Shown here in pieces: positions 26,441 through 34,090 of a stretch of 64,000 bases of DNA. The first letter of the stretch is position 1; the number at the start of each line of letters is the position of its first letter. The translations under genes and the position numbers were made by a program. The DNA comes from an uncultured Rhodospirillaceae bacterium. Lineage in GTDB: Bacteria; Pseudomonadota; Alphaproteobacteria; Reyranellales; Reyranellaceae. The notes beneath the pieces are model-generated. The model had not been told where the DNA came from and did not search any database. It saw only the letters and a program-made list of their open reading frames with translations. The DNA lies in NCBI GenBank assembly GCA_945952105.1, contig CAMFGZ010000001.1:1-64000 (forward strand), written 5' to 3'.

Positions 26441-27418
26441 ATGCGTAGAAGCCGTTTCGTCGCGCTCTGCCTTTCGGCCGCGGCCACCTCCCTGGCCGGC
26501 GCCGGTCCTGCCGGCGCCCAGGGCTTCCCCAACAAGCCGATCACCATCCTCGTCGGCTACGCGCCCGGGGGAAACATCGACGTGACGGCGCGCACCGTCG
26601 GCCAGGCGCTGTCGAAGGTGCTGGGCCAGCCCGTGGTGATCGAGAACCGGCCGGGCGCCGCCGGCCTGATCGCGCAGACCGCCGTGGCGAAGGCCAAACC
26701 CGACGGCTACACCCTGGTGCTCTCGGGCACGACCGGCTTCGTGCTGGCGCCGCGCCTGGTGCCGACGCCGCCCTACACGGTGGAGGAGTTCGCCGGCATC
26801 GGCTCGACCTCCGAGACGCCGCTGGTGCTGGAAGTCCCGGCCAACAGCCGCTTCAAGACCTTCGCGGACTTCGCGGCCTACGCCAAGGCCAACCCCGAGG
26901 CGGTGCGCATCGGCCATACCGGCAACGGCACGACCAACCATGTCGCGATCCTGCGCCTGCAACAGATGCTGGGCGCCAAGTTCACGCCGGTTCCCTACAA
27001 GGGCTCGGCGCCGGCCATCACCGACCTTCTGGGCAACAACATCGACGCCATCATCGACCAGATCCCGAGCTCGATCGGCCAGCTCCGCTCCGGCGCCTTC
27101 AAGCCGCTGGCGGTGACCAGCCTGAAGCGCAGCCTCGACCTGCCCGACACGCCGACGCTCGACGAGCTGGGCCTCAAGGGCTTCGAGGTCGTCACCGGCT
27201 CGGGCCTGATCGCGCCGGCCAAGACCCCGCCCGCGACGGTCAAGGTGCTGGGCGACGCGCTGCAGAAGGTGCTCGACGATCCCGAGGTCCAGGCCAAGCT
27301 GCGCGGCCTCGGCACCGAGGGCCGCAAGATGACCCCCGACCAGTACGACGCCCTCCTGAAGAAGGAAGACGCCGCGGCGGCGCAGATGATCAAGGACGGG
27401 CTGCTGAAGGCGGAGTAA
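26441..27418 (+). CDS. Bug-family (TctC-type) solute-binding protein
   Basis: Periplasmic receptor of 325 aa. Signal peptide MRRSRFVALCLSAAATSLAG is cleaved near GAQG; then FPNKPITILVGYAPGGNIDV, VVIENRPGAAG and KPDGYTLVLSG. The ATG at 26441 is preceded by GGAGG; a frame from 26420 adds seven residues. It is an orphan receptor like the one at 9497, and the intact counterpart of the remnant at 23239. It is the last GC-rich gene before the AT-richer island. Confidence 0.92.
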   Translation: MRRSRFVALCLSAAATSLAGAGPAGAQGFPNKPITILVGYAPGGNIDVTARTVGQALSKVLGQPVVIENRPGAAGLIAQTAVAKAKPDGYTLVLSGTTGFVLAPRLVPTPPYTVEEFAGIGSTSETPLVLEVPANSRFKTFADFAAYAKANPEAVRIGHTGNGTTNHVAILRLQQMLGAKFTPVPYKGSAPAITDLLGNNIDAIIDQIPSSIGQLRSGAFKPLAVTSLKRSLDLPDTPTLDELGLKGFEVVTGSGLIAPAKTPPATVKVLGDALQKVLDDPEVQAKLRGLGTEGRKMTPDQYDALLKKEDAAAAQMIKDGLLKAE

Positions 27419-27480
27419 GAGGGGAGTCGCGGAACGTAGCGAGATAGTCGCAGGATCTCTCAGCTCCGGTCCGCAATTCT

Positions 27481-29181
27481 CTAATAGAGGTCACTCTCGC
27501 TATCATCGACTTCTTCTTCCTCGAAGTCGAAAAATTCCTCCGCTAGGTCTTCCTCTACGGCCGCTTGTTGAGCCGCATGTCTTAGGCGCATCAAGCGCAA
27601 TCTGGATAGCAGAGTGTTCCGATTCATGTGGGAGGAACCGGATCGATAGAACTCCACGTTCAAGCTAAACATCGGACCAAAGTACGGATCAGCTACAACG
27701 TGGCTACTTGTTGCTGTTGAATTAATCCCCTTGAGAGCACTTTCGTATGCATATAGCCACATTGAACTCCGCAACCCATCGGCAGTTAGATTGCTATCCC
27801 ATTTAGATTGATCGATTAACCCACTAACCAAGTGTTGTTTGTTTGCATCGCTGATTAGAATGGCGATGGCGCTGTCCTCTACGTCGAATAAGCTAGAAAG
27901 CGCTGAAGAAGGAATAGGAGCTCGAAGCCCAATACAGAGGAATAATAGCCAGCAAATTTCTCCATGCTTCTGCAAGCGAGAAAGAGTTGCAATTCTAGCT
28001 GTGACAAATGCGGAAATTCGATCAATCGATACGTCTTGCTTATCCAATTGTCTGAGTATGAGGATCTCAAGAACTATAGAGAGAACAGTTGGGTTCTGGC
28101 GATAGCTCGACAGCAAATAGTCTTCAATAAGACTCCACTCGCTAGCTTCTAAAAACAGACGACGAGCATTCTGAAGTGCAAATTTTTGGACATTCGCTTC
28201 CGGATGAGCGGCTACTGCTGCTTCGACTCGATAAAAATACTGGAGAAGTTCAGACTTGCCGACTGTGCCGGTCGGCAAAATACTTCTGATGTGCTCCTTC
28301 CATGCTGTTGGAAAGAACGGGCCCGTTGGAAGTATCTTCGTCTTGGTGTTGTTCAACTCCAATTCAAATTCATTCACGCAACGCCGGATTGCGGCCACGG
28401 CTATCTCAGCTTGCTGATGTGACATGCACCCGAAAGTAAAATCATCCACGAAGCGCATCGCTCCTCGTCTCTTTGCGCTCCAACCACTCTTGCTAACTGT
28501 TGTTTGGATTAACTTGTCGATGGCTGTCCCCACGATCTCTGCGAGTAGCCTAGAAGTATCCGGTCCTACGGGTAGTCCTATGGTCTGCCCGTCTTGGGCA
28601 TTGCGGACTAAAAGATCGAGGACATTTCCATAAAGGCTCATGTCCTGTTTCTTTTTCTTGGCGACTGCTTTGCCGTGAATAGCCCATGGGATCGTATGCG
28701 TGTAGATCGAATGAAAGAATGCGTTGACGTCTGCTTCAGCTAGAAGTTCATATCCCGCGTTCAGAGTAACACGCTGTGAGTCGCGTGCGTCGAAAGCAGG
28801 CCTGATTAGTGCTCTTTCGCCTTTCCAATCGAAAATTGCCGGTGCGATCGACATCTTCGAGCGTCGATTCAGTTTTCTCATCGCAATGTACTTCTCGGCC
28901 AACGCCTTCGATAAGTAAAAGTACGAGATCGGATTTATATATGAGTGCCTGCGATCTTCGCGTCGAAAGCGAGGGAAGGTAAAAACTGCCCGCTCGCCCT
29001 TGTGAAAGTAGTAGTGAGGCGTGCCGGCCTTTTTCGAGGGTACCTGATCCAGCGCGACCAAAATTGCGTCTCGCTGGGCGCCAAAACGTTCACTGTAAAA
29101 ACAACTTGGCATCTCAGGTGGGAAGAAGCCATTGGACAAAAGGCGCGCATGCCGGGCCTTCGGTGTTTTGCTTGATGTCAT
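27481..29181 (-). CDS. Abi/UG (DRT)-type reverse transcriptase, putative antiphage
   Basis: An RNA-directed DNA polymerase-like protein of about 566 aa. RT motifs in order: motif A ADVNAFFHSIYTHTIPWAIHG with catalytic Asp near 151, motif B GQTIGLPVGPDTSR near 199-212, motif C MRFVDDF (FVDD in place of YADD, about 244-247), motif D LNNTKTKIL near 277. The opening GFFPPEMPSCF and the IYTHxIPWAIHG signature point to the Abi/UG clade known for defence (DRT, AbiA/AbiK-like), not retrons or group II introns. Residues 300-520 are helical, probably a HEAT-like repeat domain, and the tail is very acidic (FDFEEEEVDDSESD). I start at the ATG at 29181 (AAGG upstream); a TTG at 29196 is possible. Base composition is far more AT-rich than its neighbours, with ATA, AGA and TTA codons, so it was acquired horizontally. 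The exact subclass is not settled. Confidence 0.88.
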   Translation of the reverse strand: MTSSKTPKARHARLLSNGFFPPEMPSCFYSERFGAQRDAILVALDQVPSKKAGTPHYYFHKGERAVFTFPRFRREDRRHSYINPISYFYLSKALAEKYIAMRKLNRRSKMSIAPAIFDWKGERALIRPAFDARDSQRVTLNAGYELLAEADVNAFFHSIYTHTIPWAIHGKAVAKKKKQDMSLYGNVLDLLVRNAQDGQTIGLPVGPDTSRLLAEIVGTAIDKLIQTTVSKSGWSAKRRGAMRFVDDFTFGCMSHQQAEIAVAAIRRCVNEFELELNNTKTKILPTGPFFPTAWKEHIRSILPTGTVGKSELLQYFYRVEAAVAAHPEANVQKFALQNARRLFLEASEWSLIEDYLLSSYRQNPTVLSIVLEILILRQLDKQDVSIDRISAFVTARIATLSRLQKHGEICWLLFLCIGLRAPIPSSALSSLFDVEDSAIAILISDANKQHLVSGLIDQSKWDSNLTADGLRSSMWLYAYESALKGINSTATSSHVVADPYFGPMFSLNVEFYRSGSSHMNRNTLLSRLRLMRLRHAAQQAAVEEDLAEEFFDFEEEEVDDSESDLY

Positions 29182-29674
29182 TAAGGCCTTTTCCAATCGA
29201 CTGAGCAGAGCGTTAGCGATTAGTGCGTACGCATTTTAAGATTTGGATGAGACTTCCGGCCAAGCGCTAGGCACGAGGGCTGATAGCTTAACTCAAGGGA
29301 GTTTCAATAAAAGCAAGCCTAACCCTAGACATGCATAGATTCGCATGCTCCTTAGTAATGATCTGGATTGCCAGCGCCTCTTGCCGCGCATATCTCAAAA
29401 GAAGCGCGGGCAGTCGCCGTGCTGACTCCAGATCGGCTGGAAAGGTCGTGCGATCCACTTAGTGCCTCCCCCGAGGTGTAGCATTATGCGTGTGTCGCGA
29501 TCATGAGTTCAAGTAGGGCGTGTAGCAAGTAGATTGGTGGCCTATAGCAATTGCTACACTTTAGCTGAATGTGCGCCTTCCGCTCCGCGCTGACTCCCAC
29601 AACCCACCCACTCGCCCCACCGCCCCAATCCCGCTAAACACCACCCTAATGTTGCGTCGGGGAAGGGTGCGCTT
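29182..29674. other. AT-rich non-coding region upstream of the reverse transcriptase
   Basis: About 490 bp between the RT start and the divergent dehydrogenase gene. From 29182 to about 29570 the composition matches the RT gene, so the island includes it. It contains no convincing ORF. It must hold the RT promoter (minus strand) and could encode a structured RNA, as several DRT-type systems do. GTGTAGCA occurs at about 29476 and again at 29520, with its complement at 29551. From 29570 the composition returns to that of the host chromosome. Confidence 0.55.
29520..29559. repeat. Nested palindromes near the right edge of the RT island
   Basis: GTGTAGCAA (29520-29528) and TTGCTACAC (29551-29559) are perfect 9-bp complements with a 22-nt loop. 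Overlapping the right arm is a perfect 12-bp palindrome TAGCAATTGCTA (29545-29556). It could be a hairpin RNA, an operator or an island-end sequence. Confidence 0.55.
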
Positions 29675-30640
29675 ATGCGAAACGGGCCGCGGATCATCGT
29701 GAATTCTGACGTGCTGGCGCCGGCGGCGCTGGCGTTGCTCGAGGAGCGGGGGGCGGTCGTCCGGCAGCTCGGCACGCACGCCTCCGAGGCCGAGATGATC
29801 GCCGCCGTCTCCGAGGCACCGACGCACGGCATCCTGGTGCGCTCCACCAGGATCACGCCCGCCGTCTACGACGCCGCGCCCGACCTGCGCGTCGTCTCCA
29901 AGCACGGCGTCGGCTACGACAATATCGACGTCGCGGCCGCCAAGGCGCGCGGCATCGCCGTGCTGCGCGCGCACGGCGCCAATGCCCGCTCGGTCGCCGA
30001 GCTGGCGCTCGCCATGACCATCTCGCTGCTGCGCCATGTCCGGCCGCTCGACACCGCGCTGCGCGAGGGCACCTGGGCGCAGTCCGCCGTCATGGGCCGC
30101 GAGTTCTCGGGCTCGAAGCTCGGCGTCGTCGGCTGCGGCGCCGTCGGCTCCTCGCTGGTCGCGCTCTGCCGGCCCTTCGATCTCGACATCAGGATCTACG
30201 ATCCCTACATCGCCCCCGACGCGATTCCCGAGGGCGTCGGCCGCTTCCACGCCTTCGACGAGCTTTTGAGCTGGGCGGAGATCGTCACGCTGCATTGCCC
30301 GCTCACCAAGGAAACCGACCGCATGATCGATGCGGCCGCCCTCGCGCGCATGCAGAAGGGCTCGTTCCTGGTGAATGCCGGCCGCGGGCCGCTGGTCGAC
30401 GACGTCGCGCTGGTGGCGGCGCTGGAGAGCGGCCATCTCGCCGGCGCCGCGCTCGACACCTTCGTCGTCGAGCCGCCCGACGCCGATCATCCGCTGTGGA
30501 AGCAGAAGAACGTCATCTTCACGCCGCATGTCGGCGGCTCGACGCGCCAGTCGATGGAACGCGTCGCCGTGCAGGCGGTCGAGAACATCTTTTACGTGCT
30601 CGACGGCAAGGCGCCGCCGGCGCGCTGCGTCGTGGGATAA
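29675..30640 (+). CDS. D-2-hydroxyacid dehydrogenase (PGDH-like)
   Basis: NAD-dependent dehydrogenase of 321 aa, as expected for the family. The nucleotide-binding motif GVVGCGAVGSSL is near residue 150. The catalytic Arg lies in NAGRGPLVDD (about 233-242), Glu in DTFVVEPPD (near 262) and His in FTPHVGGST (near 285). It is closest to 3-phosphoglycerate dehydrogenase or hydroxypyruvate reductase homologues, without the ACT domain of SerA. It probably forms an operon with the aldolase 37 bp downstream, which would pair keto-acid reduction with aldol cleavage; the substrate is unknown. Confidence 0.92.
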   Translation: MRNGPRIIVNSDVLAPAALALLEERGAVVRQLGTHASEAEMIAAVSEAPTHGILVRSTRITPAVYDAAPDLRVVSKHGVGYDNIDVAAAKARGIAVLRAHGANARSVAELALAMTISLLRHVRPLDTALREGTWAQSAVMGREFSGSKLGVVGCGAVGSSLVALCRPFDLDIRIYDPYIAPDAIPEGVGRFHAFDELLSWAEIVTLHCPLTKETDRMIDAAALARMQKGSFLVNAGRGPLVDDVALVAALESGHLAGAALDTFVVEPPDADHPLWKQKNVIFTPHVGGSTRQSMERVAVQAVENIFYVLDGKAPPARCVVG

Positions 30641-30677
30641 GGTAATCCGGTTCGGAATTCAGGAGAGGAAACGAGAG

Positions 30678-31466
30678 ATGGCCATCCGCCAGAACGTCAT
30701 GAAGGCCGCGATGAAGAGCGGCCGCACGGTCGCCAGTTTCAACGTCAACCGCTGGCGCAGCGTCGATGCCGCCGAGATCGCGAAGTTCGCGGGCTTCGAA
30801 TGGATGTTCCTCGACCTCGAGCACTCGACGCTGAGCGAGGACCTGGCCGGGCAGATGTCGATCACCGCGCTCGCCACCGGCGTGACGCCGATCGCCCGCG
30901 TCGGCATGGACCAGTTCTACCAGGCCGCACGCCTGCTCGATGCCGGCGCCCAGGGCATCGTCTTCCCGCATGTCGACACGGTCGAGCAGGCGACGCTTGC
31001 CGCCGCCGCCACCAAATATCCGCCGATGGGCACCCGCTCGCTCACCAGCCCGCTGGCCCAGGCCGAGTTCCAGCGCAGCGGCGATCCGCAGTCGCTGGCG
31101 CAGCTCAACGCCGAGACCCTGACCATCGTGATGATCGAGACGCGCACCGCCGTCGCCAATGCCGCCGCCATCGCCGCCGTCCCGGGCGTCGACGCGCTGA
31201 TGATCGGCACCTCGGACCTCACCGCCGACTTCGGCATCCCCGGCAATCAGGGTCACGCCGACATCGCGGCGGCCTATGCCACGGTGGGCGCGGCGTGCAA
31301 GGCCAGCGGCAAGTTCTTCGGCATGGGCGGCGTCTATTCGAAGGAGCTGATCGAGAAGTTCCTGAAGCACGGTGTCCAGTTCCTGCTGGGCGGCGCCGAC
31401 GTCTCCTTCGTCATGGACGGCGCCAAGGCCCGCCGCGAGATGATCGCGGCCGCGGGAAAGGCGTAG
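30678..31466 (+). CDS. HpcH/HpaI family aldolase
   Basis: Class II, metal-dependent pyruvate-type aldolase of 262 aa. Motifs: FLDLEHSTLS near 50 (metal/substrate region), ARVGMDQFYQAARLLDAGAQGIVFPHV near 75-102, MIETRTAVANA near 153 with the metal-binding Glu, and IGTSDLTADFGIPG near 178. The ATG at 30678 follows GGAGAGGAAAC. The upstream frame that continues into the dehydrogenase is a shadow. It likely cleaves a 4-hydroxy-2-keto acid to pyruvate or a related product, together with the adjacent dehydrogenase. Confidence 0.92.
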   Translation: MAIRQNVMKAAMKSGRTVASFNVNRWRSVDAAEIAKFAGFEWMFLDLEHSTLSEDLAGQMSITALATGVTPIARVGMDQFYQAARLLDAGAQGIVFPHVDTVEQATLAAAATKYPPMGTRSLTSPLAQAEFQRSGDPQSLAQLNAETLTIVMIETRTAVANAAAIAAVPGVDALMIGTSDLTADFGIPGNQGHADIAAAYATVGAACKASGKFFGMGGVYSKELIEKFLKHGVQFLLGGADVSFVMDGAKARREMIAAAGKA

Positions 31467-31485
31467 GATTTCACCGTTTGCCGGC

Positions 31486-31504
31486 TTCGCAAAAGCTTTG
31501 CGAA
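31486..31504 (+). terminator. Hairpin after the aldolase gene
   Basis: TTCGCAAA (31486-31493) and TTTGCGAA (31497-31504) form an 8-bp stem with a 3-nt loop, 20 bp after the stop. Further short repeats of the same word (CTTCCGCAAAGGC) follow to 31525. Confidence 0.5.
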
Positions 31505-31637
31505 AGGCTTCCGCAAAGGCTTTCCCTACATACTCTGTGCGGAAAGTAATGCGGCGATGCGCTTGCACGGACCGTGTTTCCTCACTAGACGAAAAGGCGC
31601 GCGGGGGCTTTCCCTTTAACAAATTCGGTGTTTTGAA

Positions 31638-31967
31638 ATGAAGCGACTGGACTCGATGGACTTCGACGAACTGCTGGCCCTCAAGGCAAAGGTCGAGGCG
31701 GCCATTGCGACGCGGGTCGACAAGGAGCGCAAGCGCCTCACCGCCTCGCTCGAGCGTCTGGACGCGATCGGCACGGGCGGCTCGCCCGCGCGCGGCAAGC
31801 GCGGTCCGCGGGCCGGCACCGGCAAGGGTCGCAAGATCGAGCCGAAGTATCGCAATCCCGAGAACGAGGCGGAAGTCTGGGCCGGCCGCGGCAACCGTCC
31901 GCGCTGGCTGGTTGCCGCGCTGAAGGGCGGCCGCAAGAAGCTCGAGGACTTCGCCGTCGCGAAGTAA
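31638..31967 (+). CDS. H-NS/HvrA-family nucleoid protein
   Basis: A 109-aa DNA-binding protein. The N-terminal helix (about 1-45, DFDELLALKAKVEAAI) is a dimerisation coiled coil. The basic linker is GKRGPRAGTGKGRK. The C-terminal H-NS domain has KYRNPENEAEVWAGRGNRP, RWLVAAL and KKLEDFAV, with GRGNRP at the place of the AT-hook-like loop. Proteins of this type bind AT-rich DNA and silence foreign genes; the AT-rich RT island 2 kb upstream would be a natural target, which is inference. It is monocistronic. Confidence 0.92.
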   Translation: MKRLDSMDFDELLALKAKVEAAIATRVDKERKRLTASLERLDAIGTGGSPARGKRGPRAGTGKGRKIEPKYRNPENEAEVWAGRGNRPRWLVAALKGGRKKLEDFAVAK

Positions 31968-31987
31968 GAGGCTGCGGGCGCCGCGCC

Positions 31988-32851
31988 TCAGGCGGCGGCG
32001 TCCATCACGTCGAGCAGGCCGGGACGCACGCCGAGTTGCTCGACGAGCTGGTCGAGCTTGCGGCGTGCCAGCGCATTGCCCTGCTGGTGGCGCGTCGCGA
32101 GGATCAGCTCGTTCTTCAATGAATGTTCGAGGCCGGTGAACTCGGTCACGCGCACCTTGTAGCCCTTCGCCTCGAGCACCAGCGCGCGCAGGACGTTGGT
32201 GGCGTGCGCGCCGAACTCGCGGCGGTGCATCGGATGGCGCCAGAGCTGATCGATCGGCGCGGGCTTCGCGCCTTCGAGCAGCGAGGCGACCTCGGCCTGG
32301 CAGCAGGGGATCAGCGCCACAACCTTCGCCTGGTGGCGTAGCGCGAAGCGGATCGCATCGTCGGTGGCGGTGTCGCAGGCATGCAGCGCCGTCACCATGT
32401 CGGCGCGGCCGCCGGGCAGGGTGGCGCCCGCAATCTCCCCGGCCATGAACGACATGCGATCGAAGCCGCAGGCCTTCGCCAGCGCCTGCGAGCGCTCGAC
32501 CAGCTCGGCGCGCACGTCGATGCCCACGAGCGAACCGTAGCCCGCCGGCCCGACGACGAGATCGTAGAGCAGGAAGCCGAGATAGGATTTGCCGGTGCCG
32601 AGATCGGCGACGGTCGCGTCCGGCCGCTCGGCCAGCAGCGCGTCGAGCGACGGCCGCAGGAGCTGCACGAGATGCAGTACCTGCTTCAGCTTGCGCCGCG
32701 AATCGAGATTGAGCCCGCCGTCGCGCGTCAGCACGTGCAGCGCCTTCAGCAGCTCCACCGAACTTTTCCGCGCGCCACCGGGCCAGACCTCGGCCAGCAC
32801 CTTCTGTGCGGCGATGACGTCGGGACGTTCGCGGGACGAATGCTTTGGCAT
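31988..32851 (-). CDS. Class I SAM-dependent methyltransferase
   Basis: About 287 aa. The SAM-binding motif I is ADLGTGKSYLGFLLYDL near 80-97, followed by VGIDVRAELVERSQALA near 108-124 and an acidic loop. ALHACDTATDDAIRFAL near 152 and IPCCQAEV near 178 resemble the methyltransferase_32 group, which includes tRNA-modifying and protein methyltransferases. The ATG at 32851 is chosen for conservation of the following residues; a frame from 32893 adds 14 residues. Neither has a clear ribosome-binding site. The target is unknown. Confidence 0.82.
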   Translation of the reverse strand: MPKHSSRERPDVIAAQKVLAEVWPGGARKSSVELLKALHVLTRDGGLNLDSRRKLKQVLHLVQLLRPSLDALLAERPDATVADLGTGKSYLGFLLYDLVVGPAGYGSLVGIDVRAELVERSQALAKACGFDRMSFMAGEIAGATLPGGRADMVTALHACDTATDDAIRFALRHQAKVVALIPCCQAEVASLLEGAKPAPIDQLWRHPMHRREFGAHATNVLRALVLEAKGYKVRVTEFTGLEHSLKNELILATRHQQGNALARRKLDQLVEQLGVRPGLLDVMDAAA

Positions 32852-32906
32852 GAGGGAGCTTGTGGGCGAGCGGCGGCGCGGGCGCAAGTCCATGCCGTGG
32901 CGTGTC

Positions 32907-33329
32907 TCAGGCGCCGTGCCGCGGGTCCGGCGGCGGCAGGCCGAGCCAGGCGTTGATGTCGGCCACTGCGTGGATCCACGGCGGCTCCTCCTGCGGCGGC
33001 AGGTCTTCGGTCGTCATCATCTGCGTGACCTGCACCGTCTCCGGGCCGGGCAGCGAATCGCCCGGCTCGTCCTCGGGCTCCTCGCCGCAGATATAGAGCA
33101 GGTGGAAGCGTCGGCCGTCGGTGAGGCTGACGACGCAGCCGAGGAACGACAGTTCCGCCTCGAGCTGCGACCAGTAGGCCTCGACCCGTTCGAGATCCTC
33201 GACGCCAAACCCGTAGGGCTGCTCCGACGCCAGTTCCATCGCACGCAGGATCAGGTCGGCCTCGACCTCGTAGGCATCGAGCGCATCGACGTCGGGGGCA
33301 GCGTGCTGGACGAAGGGAAGGACGGACAT
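32907..33329 (-). CDS. Conserved hypothetical acidic protein
   Basis: A 140-aa acidic soluble protein (MSVLPFVQHAAPDVDALDAY). No motif or named family is recognised. It lacks a signal peptide and membrane segments. It starts eight bases after the stop of the upstream gene 33338-33961, so the two are likely co-transcribed. Confidence 0.65.
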   Translation of the reverse strand: MSVLPFVQHAAPDVDALDAYEVEADLILRAMELASEQPYGFGVEDLERVEAYWSQLEAELSFLGCVVSLTDGRRFHLLYICGEEPEDEPGDSLPGPETVQVTQMMTTEDLPPQEEPPWIHAVADINAWLGLPPPDPRHGA

Positions 33330-33337
33330 GGTCTCTC

Positions 33338-33961
33338 TCACAAATGATGGTCGCCGCGGCAGCCGTTCCAGAACCAGGCGCGGTGTTCCTTTTCCGCCCA
33401 CACGATCATCACGCCGGCACGGTTCACGGGATCGCTTATGGTGGGATGGGTCTTCTCGATCAGCCGCCCGGCCGAGAGATGGGCGGTCCGGGACCAGGTG
33501 CCCGTGCTGCGCTCGAAGCGATAGTGCTGCACCACTTCGCGCAGCATGCCGGTGGTGCGGCCCCAGGCGAGGATCTCCTCGCGCTCGGCCTCGCGCCGCT
33601 CCCATTCCATCGCCACCTCCTCGCGCGTGGCGCCGTGATGGCTCCCGGCGCGCAGCCGGTGCAGCCCGTGCGCCAGCGCATGCTCGGCGAAGAGGGCGGC
33701 GGGCCCGGGTTCGAGGAAGCGGATGGTGGCGAGCCCGTTGAAGCGGCCGAGGCGATGCTCGCCCAGCCGCCGCAGCGTCGCATTCACTCCAGCCTGCTCG
33801 TAGGCCAGCCAGTGGCCGCGCTGGATCACCTGCGTGGCATGCGGATAGACGCGCTCGATGTCGGTCGAGGTGACATAGTAGCTGCGGCTGGTCGCGTCCT
33901 GGTCGCGCAGGAGGCGGGTCGGCGGCGCGTTGACGACGTCATGAACCGTAGATCCAACCAT
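33338..33961 (-). CDS. Conserved hypothetical protein
   Basis: A 207-aa soluble protein starting at an ATG preceded by GAGGGGCGG. Content such as RSYYVTSTDIERVYPHATQV, a basic helical centre (EEVAMEWERREAEREEI) and an aromatic end (HRAWFWNGCRGDHH) looks like a real protein, but I recognise no family. It is upstream of and close to 32907-33329. Confidence 0.65.
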   Translation of the reverse strand: MVGSTVHDVVNAPPTRLLRDQDATSRSYYVTSTDIERVYPHATQVIQRGHWLAYEQAGVNATLRRLGEHRLGRFNGLATIRFLEPGPAALFAEHALAHGLHRLRAGSHHGATREEVAMEWERREAEREEILAWGRTTGMLREVVQHYRFERSTGTWSRTAHLSAGRLIEKTHPTISDPVNRAGVMIVWAEKEHRAWFWNGCRGDHHL

Positions 33962-34090
33962 TCCGCCCCTCCTCTCTGGAGGCGACTCGTATAGGAACAA
34001 AACAGGAACAACAAGCCACGGGATATGGGGCCTGAAAGCCCTGAAAGCACGCCAGATATGGAATTTGTGACTTGGGACAGAGAAGGCTGA

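Noticed and set aside
27481..29181. Reading the reverse transcriptase as a retron or group II intron protein
   Set aside because: There is no maturase or HNH domain, no intron domain V-like hairpin downstream, the protein is much longer than retron RTs, and retron-typical NAxxH and VTG signatures are not visible.
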